64,000 nucleotides of DNA from Cordylochernes scorpioides (GCA_030710605.1 CP092865.1:26786947-26850946), one strand, 5' to 3'. Shown: positions 33,566-44,290, counted from the stretch's first letter. The notes: generated by a model from the sequence alone, not told the origin. A program made the numbers and translations.

Positions 33566-33766
33566 TTCCAAATTAATATGAAGAGATAAAGATACATTAA
33601 GGTTCGTGAGTTGCTTTTTTGATATTTTAATTCAGATCTGTAGGTTTCTGGCATGAAAGTCTTTCTACAGGAGAAAACACAGGACACAATGAATTAACAA
33701 TAGAAAATGAGTTATAATCAGGTATTAAATTTACCTAATTTAACATTAATACTGGAAGAGAGAACT

Positions 33767-34105
33767 CCACCTTTACCGGTCCCAAGCCCGGATGAAAAAG
33801 GAGGAGGGGGAGCAGTAACAAGCTCGCTAAAAAACCTGGGCTCAGCTGGCCCGGCTGATAGTACCTTGTAAGGACTCCTAATCCAGGGATACAGGATGAG
33901 CAGCATCTGTTAGGAGCGGCTGCACATGGTGTCTGTTCCTCATGTCAGAGGCGGCCATTTCTTTTGGAGCTAAGTCGGCCTGCCACTGAGTAGTGCTTCC
34001 AGTCTTAATAACAAAGGCAGAGGCATTCTACTTCACCCAGTCATGATCTCAAGCTTTACAAGCTTGATACCCTAATATAATTGAGTAGAGATAAGAAAGA
34101 AGAAA
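33767..34105 (+). mobile_element. LINE 3' end, copy 1
   Basis: Runs from CTCCACCTTTACCGGTCCCA through GCCCGGATGAAAAAGGAGG, CAGCTGGCCCGGCTGATAG, ATCCAGGGATACAGGATGAG and GTCGGCCTGCCACTGAGTAG to CAAGCTTTACAAGCTTGATA and a GATAAGAAAGAAGAAA tail. It is collinear with 59447-59815 and joins the same terminal block as the LINE ORF end at 31160. Noncoding 3' region of a LINE, 5'-truncated. Confidence 0.7.
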
Positions 34106-34109
34106 AAGA

Positions 34110-35005
34110 CGTGTAAGAGAATAAATTTTCATATTCAATTTATATATACAAATAGCAGCAACACACACAATATTTTGTAAGCCATATTAAATAAAACATA
34201 GAGACAACTAGGATATGAAGGAATGATTACTGAATAAACTGTAGTAGTTGTCGTTAATGTGCTTTTTGGATTTTACTGTAGATCTTCATAAGGGATTTTT
34301 ATATTTGGAGGCTTTGAGGTGGGTTCAGGGAAAGGTTTATTGTAAATATACGAAAGGTCCACTGTTGAAGCTATTGTATTTTCTTAACACGATTGATTCT
34401 ATAAAGGGGACCTTATAAGCCTTTGTTGTGATTGTTTGTGATTGCAAATATGCCACTAATCATTTTTTAGAATTGTAACATACCTTGTAATATAAAAGAA
34501 GAAAGAAAGAAGAGAAAGCGAGAGATTGTTTGCCTGTCACGCGGAGCTGAGTGACTTCACGAGACACGTGCGCATTGAACGAGTTTGTTGTTACTTTTGT
34601 ATTTCGAATAATAAATTTAAATTAATACTTTTATATCTTATTCTTTATTTTGATTATAAAATAAAGAGGAAGATAACAAAAATAAGTGTGTAAACTCATT
34701 TTTCTGTATTTCTACATATTTATTTGACAAATAGTATAAATGAAGTACTTTTCATTGTGTAAAAAAATTGAGATAAATTTAAAAAACAGGCGTTATTTGC
34801 CGAGTGCTCGTGACCAACTATAATACAATTCAGACAATATACACGGTAGACCAATGTATAAACACTAGACTGAACTCCTATTAAAAGTAAAAGCTTGGGT
34901 GTTTATAAAATGGATTGAAATTGTCCAAAGATAACAAGAATAAGTGGATTTTGATGAAAGAGTTAAAGTGAAAAATTAATAAATGAAAGAAAACTTTATC
35001 AAAAG
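34110..35005. other. AT-rich stretch without recognised gene
   Basis: Nothing credible seen. A purine-rich block lies at 34495-34530. Confidence 0.5.
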
Positions 35006-35009
35006 AGTA

Positions 35010-35115
35010 GAAAACGGGAACAAAGGCGATGAAATTTGGCCTGCATCCCTTTAACGAGGGTCAACAAACCGAAACCCGTACATCTCTTTGTTTAATATTT
35101 ATTCCGATAGATGAC
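35010..35115 (+). repeat. Family B fragment with hammerhead-like half
   Basis: AACGAGGGTCAACAAACCGAAACCCGTACAT retains the (A)ACGA, hairpin, GAAA order, followed by TTTATTCCGATAGATGAC. Core start CUG is lost. Confidence 0.5.
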
Positions 35116-35564
35116 CTCAACTATTTTTCAACATCTATTTCAGGATATTATTAGCTGTACACTCTACATTACATGGTTAAAATGTTTTTTTTTTTACCCA
35201 AAAATCTGTACAATAAATCAGTGTAGAGGACAATATTGGGGTATTGATTGGCCAACGATGAAAATAATGGGGAGAATTAATCATTTGATAGCTTAGCCTC
35301 TATTTAATAAACCCAGTTCATTTTAGAGGCAAACTTGTCTGGAGTTTAAAAGTGAGAGATCAGACGTTTGGGTGGGAGCCATTAATCTTCATCTCAGGAC
35401 TATTAAATCGATGTCAGGCTGTTTTCTGATTGGTCCACACGGTGATCCTCTCCCTGTTTGGATTCTCAGTTCTTCCTTCACTTCTTTGCTTCTGGTCATT
35501 TCTATCATTCTATATAAAGGTTTGGATATATATATTTCGACATGTATGATTCTTTTAAAATTCA

Positions 35565-35735
35565 AACAATTTTCTACTGCCCTTACTGCAATGAAAAATT
35601 AATGGGAGGGCCTTGCTCATCAGTGGTGAACCCTCCCAGCGGTTTCGCCAGTTTCATCTACCATAAAAGAATCGTACGCGTCTATAATAGTTTCGAATTC
35701 TCCTAACAGATGGCACGCTAATATATCATATTATA
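35565..35735 (+). repeat. Family A fragment with outer arm
   Basis: TTTTCTACTGCCCTTACTGC, GGGCCTTGCTCATCAGTGG, GAACCCTCCCAGCGGTTTCG, then AATAGTTTCGAATTCTCCTA and GATGGCACGC. Confidence 0.7.
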
Positions 35736-36089
35736 ATGTATATATATGTATGTATGTATGCTGGAACCAACGTCTAATTGGTCGAACAATTTTATTTAAA
35801 ATTTCTCTTATCATAACCAGATAAAAGGTAAGAAAAGTTCAATAATTCATTCAAAATTTGAAAGTTGGTTGTGTAACGTTATAAATGCAAATGTAAATTA
35901 TAGAGTTCCATTCAACATGCCTGATACAAATATCGGATTTGAGGAACCAAACTGTAGTATTATACAAAATATATATAAGATTGCTGGAGAATGTGTGCAG
36001 TATTCACGTACCATATGAGACACCTCTCACTTTAAATATACATCAAACAATGTATTTTTTATTGGGTGATTTAAAAAAATGTATTTTTT

Positions 36090-36350
36090 TCAATGCACTT
36101 TTAAAGGGAGAGGTGTCTCCTTTTGGTACATGAATACAATTCTCCCGCAACTTTGTTGTATTCTAGCCTGAAAATCAGCTCCTGCTAATAAGACATCTTT
36201 TTGGATAATTCGACCGATTTCATAACTCATCTCGTATGATGGTATCATAAAATCGAAGCCATATCTATTGTGAAGGTGAGAGTGGATGACCATGTACAAA
36301 GAAAAGGAACCTCTATCTTTTAATAAATGCATTTAAACAACTAATTTATG
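36090..36350 (-). repeat. Diverged family F-related fragment
   Basis: Has GGGAGAGGTGTCTCCTTTTG, AATTCGACCGATTTCATAACTC and AAATCGAAGCC, comparable with the GATTTCATAACATCC and AAATCGGTCAAATTTACC blocks at 21.7 and 48.4 kb. 36490-36525 has a second AAATCGGTCGAATTGGTAAC trace. Confidence 0.35.
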
Positions 36351-36539
36351 TGTAGAAAAGACACAGTTTTAGATCATTGAAAAGGTCACAACACCATTGC
36401 CTTGTTTAATTCGAAGTAAACTGTGTTGAACGCTATAAACTTCCTCAATACACGAAGAGCAACTTTTCGTTTATTCCTACGGGAGGAATTACAAAATCGG
36501 TCGAATTGGTAACAAAAAAAGTTTGAGTTAAGTGGGACT

Positions 36540-36905
36540 TATTTTAGCCTTCAATTAAAAAGGCATATTTTGGATCAAAATATCATTTATTTTACCAAAA
36601 TTTCAGTTGACTGAACGCCAACCTTTATCAAGGTATTATAACATATTAATGTGTAAAAAAATAGTACAAATGCGACATTGTATTGGGATAAGGTTCATAA
36701 ATTAGGGAAAAAGCCTCTCCTTATAGTGCAACTGAAAGTTGATGATGGCTTGTGCCATCTATCGGAATAAATATCAACTATTCACTGATTTTTTAATTAT
36801 TTCCGAATTGGCCAAATACCTATTCTTGATTAATCAAGTCAAAGAGATTCCTTTTTCTTAATATTAATGTATGTCAACAACAAACTCAGCGTCACATAAC
36901 GTCAA
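36540..36905. mobile_element. Family C copy interrupted by a family B insertion
   Basis: Family C runs from AAAAGGCATATTTTGGATC and TTTCAGTTGACTGAACGCC to ACATATTAATGT, and resumes after the insertion as ATATTAATGTATGTCAACAACA. Removing 36653-36870 restores the family C order seen at 2145-2175. Confidence 0.7.
36653..36860 (+). mobile_element. Family B insertion with exact 10-bp target duplication
   Basis: Bounded by ATATTAATGT at 36643-36652 and 36861-36870. The element holds GGGATAAGGTTCATAAATTA, AAAAGCCTCTCCTTATAGTG, TTGTGCCATCTATCGGAATA, AATTGGCCAAATACCTATTC, then TTGATTAATCAAGTC and an end TCCTTTTTCTTA. The hammerhead-like segment is deleted in this copy. Confidence 0.7.
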
Positions 36906-37179
36906 TAGAATAAAATTTTTAAAAATACTTTTTTTTTATATTCAATGGGGAGAAAAAATTTGATATATATATATATTATGGACAAAATAAATTTTGTGAA
37001 ATATGGGTGTGAATATTTAGAATATTAACAATAACGCCTATACAATATTTTAGCCTATATAATATTGAAAGTGGATGATGTCCATATGCCACAATAAATA
37101 AGTTATTTCTAATAAAAGGGATAGTTTCCTTTTTGAACATATTGTAGCTATGTTTATTATTTTATGAATAGATTATTAA

Positions 37180-37310
37180 TTTTGATATATTTTGCTACTC
37201 TGTAACTTTGTCTCTTTGGTATTTTATAAGTTGGTTCTTGACATAAATAAATTGCCGTGTCATCTTGAAGCTTGTCTTTCTTAATTATGTACTTTACAAT
37301 ATTGCTAATA
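37180..37310 (-). repeat. Family E fragment
   Basis: TTTTGCTACTCTGTAACTTT, AAATTGCCGTGTCATCTTGA, TTGTCTTTCTTAATTATGTA and ACAATATT, in reverse order of the 5215 copy. Confidence 0.6.
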
Positions 37311-37524
37311 AATCGTAGCCGCCCCTATACTGATTAAGGCCATTATCCGAAACCATAGTTGGCTTTTGAACCAATAAGGAATATGATGTTTCAGCTTAAT
37401 CCTTGATTAAAGTCAGAGCGTTCTGCACATCGACAATTGACCGATGCATTGGTTTAATGAAATTGATAATTGAATTTTAGGTATTTATTAAAAAGAAGAG
37501 GCGCCTTTTTTTGTACATAAAAAT

Positions 37525-37660
37525 ATATATTTTTTGTTTATCCCTAGTACACGTGGTACAAGCCATGATAATCATGGTAGGTAGAAGTAGGCGACTGCTT
37601 TTACTCTAAGTACACCACATGTCTACACATGTGAAAAACAGTTCGACTTTACAATTACAA
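37525..37660 (-). mobile_element. SINE family G, 3' part, reversed
   Basis: TATCCCTAGTACACGTGGTA, AGCCATGATAATCATGGTAG, CATGTCTACACATGTGAAAA, ACAGTTCGACTTT, i.e. the complement of the 9150-9270 body. Confidence 0.75.
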
Positions 37661-38065
37661 ATGTTTCAGAACCCATTTTTGTTACTACATACAATCTATA
37701 TTGGTATATTCAAAAATAAAAATACTTGCACTACAATAATTCTCTATAAAATTATCATTTAATTTGATAAACGTGTTTCACGATATATTTAACATATATT
37801 ACGCTCAATTTAATACAATTTATTATTATTAAATCTAAAAAACACTTTGTGCAAAACATGTTTTGATTCAATGATGTTAAATATATTGAGAAGCTATATA
37901 AAAAGTGTGGAGGTGTATAGAAATTGAATTGTTTTTATGATGAATTGATCATTAATATGACATTACTACTTAAAATAGCTCTCTGGGTTTTCCTCAATCC
38001 AAACCTTTCTTCCTCTTAGATAACGCTATCCTTTATATATGACATTGATAGAGGTTTATCGTTGT

Positions 38066-38145
38066 TTAAGATTGGTGCAGTGGTTAAATACATCGCTTCA
38101 ACACATAATGACGGGGGTTCGAATCCACTTGAGAGTACTTTTTAT
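38066..38145 (+). repeat. tRNA-like Pol III promoter sequence
   Basis: An A box TGGTGCAGTGG (38073-38083) and a B box GGTTCGAATCC (38116-38126) fit the Pol III consensus at tRNA-like spacing, followed by TACTTTTT. I cannot fold a convincing tRNA with a clear anticodon; probably the head of a tRNA-derived SINE. Confidence 0.5.
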
Positions 38146-38276
38146 AAATCATTAAAAACCTATTGCCTCACAAGAGTATAGAATAAACAATGGACTAAAT
38201 GTATCAAACCAGTTTGATCTAATTTCAACAAAAGACAAATATATAAAATTCACAAAAAGCAATAACGCGCCATCTA

Positions 38277-38556
38277 TATATATAAAATAAAAGGATTTAA
38301 AAGCGCGAATGTTTCTTTTATACATAAAACGAACTTCTACTGTCCTTACTGCGATGAAAAAATATATTGGGAGGGCTTGGCTCATCAGTGGTGAACCCTC
38401 CCAGCGGTGGATTAAATTGGCGAAACCGCTGGGAGGGTTCACCACTGATGAGCCAAGCCCTCCCAATATATTTTTTCATCGCAGTAAGGACAGTAGAAGT
38501 TCGTTTTATGTATAAAAGAAACATTCGCGCTTTTAAATCCTTTTATTTTATATATA
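38277..38556. mobile_element. Near-perfect palindromic family A element, 132-bp arms
   Basis: Arms 38277-38408 and 38425-38556 are complementary with no difference I could find; the spacer is 16 bases (38409-38424). Each arm holds TCTACTGTCCTTACTGCGAT, TTGGGAGGGCTTGGCTCATC and GTGGTGAACCCTCCCAGCGG. Transcription would give a long hairpin. The identical ORFs on the two strands here are a by-product of the symmetry. Confidence 0.9.
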
Positions 38557-38564
38557 AAATTCAA

Positions 38565-39220
38565 CTCATTTTGCAGATTTATTTTGAATTTTATAAATTC
38601 CTTCGGAACGCTTGTATTTTAATATTAACTCTTTTTAGTATAGTTTTAATTGAATAATTCTCTAATATCTAGCATATTTTCATTATAAAATATTCCTTAA
38701 AACTTTATTCAGTCTGTAAATTGTTTTCCTCGAATACACACAATATAATTTGATTTAACTAAATTTGCATACCAACCCTTTGTACATATTTCAATTGTGT
38801 TGATATTTTCTCTCTTTTCATTTTACTAACTTGCATACTAATTCTGTACATATTTCAAATATTTCTTTTATTTCAATGTTTAGTTTAACTTTTAAGTGCA
38901 AGTGTCCCTAGGGGAACATAGCGCTCTAAGTCAAAATAAAATATTGCCTTCACACACAAGATAACAAGACAAAAAAACATTCAAAACATTTGAAACGTAC
39001 CGGATTTAAAACAGAATACATTTAGGACCAACATTTTTCAAGTCCCAAATACAATTTTTCTATGGTAATTAAGCGGAACTAAAGGTCTATCGGATTTAAG
39101 ACCGAAATTTCATTCAACTTAGTTCATCCATATTGTGGAATTCGATAAGAATCAAATAATACATTTACATTTCAATTTTATCCATATACACATATAAATG
39201 TTGAATAAACGATTGTAACA
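38565..39220. other. AT-rich stretch with the CCCTAGGGG repeat
   Basis: 38896-38945 matches 26390-26440. Otherwise nothing recognised. Confidence 0.5.
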
Positions 39221-39224
39221 CGCC

Positions 39225-39305
39225 ATCTATAAGCAAAAAATGTAATAATTTAGCGTAGACTGCTGAGAGGGTTCACCAATGATGAGCCAGGCCCTCCAAT
39301 ATTTT
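39225..39305 (-). repeat. Family A fragment
   Basis: ACGCCATCTATAAGCAAAAA, GCTGAGAGGGTTCACCAATG and ATGAGCCAGGCCCTCCAATA. Confidence 0.6.
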
Positions 39306-40315
39306 ACTTGTTGTGATGGTGCCAAAATTATATCCGTAGAACGACATTTGAAAATTATCCCGCATGTGTTTCTTTTAAACGAAAAATCGAAATTTATTTT
39401 ATGGAGAAATAACGATTATTTCTAACCTTAGGGATAAAGTATGAAAAGATGAATTGTGAAGAGTAATGGAAAATTATATTTAAAGGATAAATCCTTTCGC
39501 AATAAAATTCTCTTATATTCTCTAACTCTCCGCGAGCTTTCGAGCTCAGTCTCTTCAACAAATAAAAGGCAATATTAAGGATGAACGTGAGATTTATGGC
39601 ATTCTCACGTTATTGTTGTACAAGAAGATCTATACGATGGTTCCGGTATTTATTGCAATTGCAGAAAGAAAATGTTTTATTTGAGGTAGAAAAAATCTAC
39701 AGTAAATATATACGGTTCAATACTCGGGGAACAAACAGTTATTTAAAATATAAAAACATATGTAAATATTTACTACTTGAAGAAGAGAGTAATAATCCGA
39801 AAGTACACAGTTTACCATGATACACAACGAGGAATAGATATAGGTTACACAGAACAAATTCAATATACATGTAAAGAAGAAATGTTTACATAAGTGATGT
39901 TGACATCAGATTCCTCCTACGCTGTTGATAATAAAATCCAAGGAAGCAAATATGTTTTCTTCTTCTTTCTAAGAAATTGAGAATATTTGCAAAAAAAAAA
40001 AAACTCTGTTTCTATTACAAAATATTTTCGAATAGATGGAGAAACATCGCGTGTTTTTTTCTCTCTTGTTATCTTTTTACGGTTTTTTTTTTCTGTGAAG
40101 ATATACAAGAGAATAAAATGGGTGAAGTTATTATTTCGCACCTTTTCACATCGTAAAGTTTTGATATGTCGTTATTTTGTTCCCTCAATTCTTATTTTTT
40201 TTCTAATATATATATTTGTTACATATATTTTATTCCATATATATTTACATATTGGACTCTGAGATTTAAACAAGAAATTTGAAAAATTTTTATTTGTTTT
40301 AGATAGGTATTTATG
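39306..40315. other. AT-rich stretch without recognised gene
   Basis: Short ORFs at 39581-39820 and 39917-40262 have no known motif. Confidence 0.5.
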
Positions 40316-40317
40316 TG

Positions 40318-40512
40318 ATTGTAACGTAGAAAATTAGGAAAGACAAACTTCAGGATGACACAGCAATTTATTTAAGGAACAAGCACACCTTAAAATTGAT
40401 AAAATAAAAGAGAAGCAATGAGGGAATTTTACGCAGAGTAATAAAATATATAAACATCAAAATTATAATAATCTGTTAATAAAATAATAAATACTTTGCT
40501 ACAATATTTCTA
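40318..40512 (+). repeat. Family E copy, about 195 bp
   Basis: Collinear with 5215-5412 over its whole length: ATTGTAACGTAGAAAATTAG, CAGGATGACACAGCAATTTA, GAGAAGCAATGAGGGAATTT, ACGCAGAGTAATAAAAT and TTTGCTACAATATTTC. Confidence 0.7.
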
Positions 40513-40609
40513 TTTATAACTATAGAAAACAGGGCCTAAACACACCTGGATTTGTGAAATAAAGGCGATTTTTCTCCCGAAAATATTTCAAGGAATTTGC
40601 TCCCTCGTT

Positions 40610-40775
40610 ATCAATTCATTGCATATAAGATGGACGCTTTTCAGTTTGCCAAAGCTGGTGTTTTGGCTTTGTCACCGACCCGAGGCCGCTAGTTGCGGCG
40701 ACGGTCAATAGATGGCGTCTGGTGTTAGACGTCTATTTTGACGGGAGAGGCGACCCTTGTCTCTTTAGATAAATA
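40610..40775 (+). mobile_element. Family F fragment
   Basis: GACGCTTTTCAGTTTGCCAA, AGCTGGTGTTTTGGCTTTGT, GGTCAATAGATGGCGTCTGG, TTGACGGGAGAGGCGACCC. Confidence 0.65.
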
Positions 40776-40779
40776 CACT

Positions 40780-41535
40780 TTTATTATATAATTGTAAAAC
40801 TATATTCTACGAACCACCTTAAGTCAGATTATAAAATTATCTCCGGGAACTAAATTATGTGATATTTTCCCGATAGATGGCAGTGGCCTATCAAAAACGT
40901 CTGCTTTCATGATGTAACCATATTTATATATTTTCTTCATTATCATTTGTGTCTTTTTAAATCATGTTTCAGCATATTTAGACACACTTGGTCTGTGTTT
41001 CTCATGTTTTATATTTATTAGGATTGGTGTGTTCGAAAATTTTATTATTCGTATTTTTAAAAATATCGGAACTTTCCTGGAAACTATTGGACAGACCTTG
41101 TATATTAGATTTGAAATTTTTCTTCTTTTTTTTGTGTATCAAAACGAAAACTTCTCTATGAAAGTGAAAGAAAAGAATTAATTTGTAAAAAAATTGAATT
41201 GTTGTAATTTGATCAAGAGCGACATTCTGTATAATTTCATATAAAAATAGGAAAATTCATTCACAACCATATATTCCTGTATATAATTTATACAAATGAA
41301 TATTTTGGACAGTTTTTACTTGGACACAGATTTCACCTTTCCCGCATACGTCCGAAGTAATTATATCTATTTCAAAATCTACTAACGATGTAAAAATGTA
41401 GAAACCCACATTGACACCTCGAGCTTGATTATACTAATTGCGATGTAATTAAAAAGCTATGTGAAGCAATATGTGGAAAATTGCAGTGTGGACAGTTTTG
41501 CTGCATGGTGGAGAATGAAACTCTTCATACAAACA
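40780..41535. other. AT-rich stretch without recognised gene
   Basis: No gene or family recognised. Confidence 0.5.
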
Positions 41536-41539
41536 ATGA

Positions 41540-42350
41540 CATCTGGGGATACACATGTCTACAGTAGATAAGGTAGACTGACATAATCACCAGTAGGGAA
41601 ATTTGGATGATAGCTGGAACTCGAAACTCTCTTTTAAGAATAACAGCAGAAATAAAATTGAAATATGCTGGCCATGTTGTAACAGGCTCTTCTTGAGATG
41701 ACTTGTTCCTTGGAGGGACACATAAGAAATACAGGAAAGAGGAAGACAAAGAAGAATGTGGACTAATGATTTCAAGGACCGGGGTAGAGTAAGAAAGGTA
41801 CTGCTAAAGAGGAAGAAGACAAAGAAGAATGTGAAAATATGACTTCAAGGACTGGAGTGGAGTAAGCTACGTGCTGCTAAAGAGGAAGAAGACAAAGAAG
41901 AATTAGATAATAAAAGGCATATATTGGATTTAATAAAATATTTACTTTTTCAAAACAAAGAAGAATGTGAACAAATGACTACAAGGACTAGAGTAGGCTA
42001 CATGCGGCTAAAGAGGAAACCAAAGAAGAATGTGAACAAATGACTACAAGGACTGAAGTGGACTAAGCTACATGCTGCTAAAGAGTAAGTCAAAGAAGAA
42101 AGGACCATTGACCTCGAGGACTGGAGTGCTGTAAGCTACATGCAGCTAAAGAGGAAACCAAAGAAGAATATTTGCTATTGACCACAAGGAATATATAGGA
42201 GTAAGCTACATGCGGATAAAAAGGAAGACACAGGATTGAAGAGGACGAAATTTCCAATCTTTAGATCAGAGACGACACATGACGATAGAACAATATCTAG
42301 AAATGCTATCATCATGTGAACATATGTGGCAGAGAAATGGACCGTTTTAA
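41540..42350 (+). pseudogene. Decayed LINE C-terminal coding end with internal tandem duplication
   Basis: One frame reads RNSLLRITAEIKLKYAGHVV, then a shifted frame reads ERGRQRRMWTNDFKD. The order LL.RI.AE..LK..GH followed by RGRQR..W.D..KD is familiar from LINE C-terminal ends (knowledge; not searched). Frameshifts and stops kill it. From about 41740 to 42220 a block of about 70-85 bp (ACAAAGAAGAATGTGAACAA, ATGACTACAAGGACTGGAGT, AGCTACATGCTGCTAAAGAG) is repeated about six times with divergence. A family C scrap (AAAAGGCATATATTGGATTT) sits inside at 41915. Confidence 0.55.
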
Positions 42351-42811
42351 AGAGGTAATGTGCAGTCCAATAGTTTTATTCCATTCCAAAATACAATATC
42401 TTACACACGACTGGGCACACTCACCCTATTTATTAAATTCCCCATAAAATGGTGGTTTCCTGCCTCTTGCTTTTATTACCATTTTTATTGTTTTATATTC
42501 CAGAGGGAAAAACAAAACGCCAAATATTCTGATTTATACTTTTGAAAAGTCCCGCTTATATTATATATATAGAGAAAAACTTTTAAACATTTAAATCTCT
42601 CGTTTTTTACGTGAAAATGAAGCGTTTCTTAAGTATGAAATGTAATGAGCATTTCTTTATTAAGCGAAAACGTATACTAGAACTATAGAACATGCTGTAC
42701 CTATACGACGAAACAAATATTGGATGTATTCACAGATATAACTAAACTTAAGAAATGGAAGCATTATAAAGGCATGTGTGTGTGAAAGCGTTTTTTTAAC
42801 ACAAAACAAAC

Positions 42812-43024
42812 GTCTACTGTCCTTACTGCGATGAAATAAATATATTAGGAGGGCTCTTGGCTCATCAGTGGTGAACCCTCCCAGCGGTTTTGCCAATTCA
42901 ATCTACCAGACCGCTTCTTAGAGCTCTAATACTTTATTGGACGATTCTGCTTATATACGCTGCAAAGTGGAATCTTAGAATAGTATTCAAGCAAACTATG
43001 AACAAGAGCTTTTAGGACAGCAGA
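42812..43024 (-). mobile_element. Family A full-length TIR form, about 213 bp
   Basis: Begins TCTACTGTCCTTACTGCG and ends GCTTTTAGGACAGCAGA, 11-bp imperfect inverted ends. Internal GGCTCTTGGCTCATCAGTGG, GAACCCTCCCAGCGGTTTTG, GACCGCTTCTTAGAGCTCTA, TTGGACGATTCTGCTTATAT. Fits a small non-autonomous DNA element (MITE) or hairpin retroelement. No transposase. Confidence 0.65.
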
Positions 43025-43339
43025 CTTACATATACTTATATATGTTAGAAGTTAGTTATTAGATGTCTCCAGTTGGCTTTCCCAAAATAAAGAAAAACAA
43101 ATCCTGCAGAAATTTTATCTGAGGTTTAGAAAGTTCTGGTAGAGTAAAGGGATGCCGCATTTATCCAAGAGAACTTTCTCATGGTGAAGGAGCCTCCCTT
43201 CCAGAGAAAAAATGTAAATATTTTATCACCAAAATTTGTGAATAATATCATTTATCTTTGTTTAATTTCTCATTAATATTTGTAAAAATTAACTAAGTGC
43301 CAATAAATATATTTTGAATTGTCAAATTGTCTATCCAAT

Positions 43340-43400
43340 TTATTTCTTTTATTTTTGCGCTAAACGTTTCGATCACGCACTGTGACCTTTATCAAGGGAA
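43340..43400 (-). mobile_element. Hammerhead-like element half, related to family D
   Basis: Minus strand 43395-43363: UUGAUAA, stem GGUCAC/GUGAUC (loop AGUGC), GAAA, then ACGU and U, followed by TTAGCGCAAAAATAAAAGAA. The arrangement is that of a hammerhead with C3 and G8 changed. Confidence 0.5.
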
Positions 43401-43568
43401 ATGTAGTTCTGACCTCTATTTACCATATATATTTAATATACTTGTATATTTAATTAGCTAAAATATATGGCAAATATTAGTTTGTATATGCACAATATAT
43501 ATACTCTATTAAAGCATTAAGATGTGTATTCCAAGATAATATAGACTCTATCAAATAATCCCTTGCAT

Positions 43569-43692
43569 CAATATTGAGTAAAAGTAGGCATTCCTCCAGG
43601 GAAAAGTGTATTTTCAAAACATTTTTATTATTCTCTAAAATGTTATGAAAAACACTTTTCCCTGGAGGATTGATTAATTTTACTCAATAATA
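43569..43692. repeat. Inverted repeat with about 55-bp arms
   Basis: ATATTGAGTAAAA and TCCTCCAGGGAAAAGTGT pair with ACACTTTTCCCTGGAGGA and TTTTACTCAATA. Short bulges; spacer about 25 bases. Not matched to another family here. Confidence 0.75.
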
Positions 43693-43784
43693 TAAACTAT
43701 CTTTATACATAATACGTTTATATTTTAGCAACATATGTAAATAAATAGAGGCTAGAATCTCAAACTACAATTCCCTTAATAAAA

Positions 43785-44290
43785 ATGGCAGAGCGTGACT
43801 GACATGTTAGAAGAGAAATAAAACAATAGAATATCTATGGAAGGGGCTGATGTATGTAGTTTATTATTTCTACAGAAAGGATCGAATTTGGTTAATGTGC
43901 AACAGCATCTCTATTTTATATAAGCTGTTAGAAAAATATTGAATAAACTGGGATGCAGATGGTACAAGTTCGTGGAAAAATACCGAATTTGGTTGATGTA
44001 ACGACAGTTGTTGACACACATTAAAATGTTATAACACCTTGATAAAGGATGGCGTTGAGATAACTGAAATATTGGTGAAATTAATGATATTTCGATCTAA
44101 TATATGCCTTTATATTTAAATATATCTATATATATTCTCAATAAGCTGTTAGGAAAATTGATGAATAAACTGGGAAGCAGTGGTACAAGTTCGTGAAAAA
44201 GTACCGAATTTGGTTTATGTAAGAGCATCTCTATTCTCTATTAGCTGTTAGGGAAAGTCTTGAATAAAGTGGCAACAGCTGAAGAAGGAA
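43785..44290. repeat. Family K units with a family C insertion
   Basis: Units of about 100 bp (CGAATTTGGTTAATGTGCAA, AGCATCTCTATTTTATATAA, GCTGTTAGAAAAATATTGAA, TAAACTGGGA, GGTACAAGTTCGTGGAAAA) recur two to three times. Family C sequence at about 44005-44130 (TAACACCTTGATAAAGGATG through ATATTTCGATCTAATATATG) interrupts the series. 63300-63475 has one more K unit. Confidence 0.6.

Noticed and set aside
38309-38524. Identical 68-codon ORFs on both strands
   Set aside because: A consequence of the 132-bp palindrome, not two genes.
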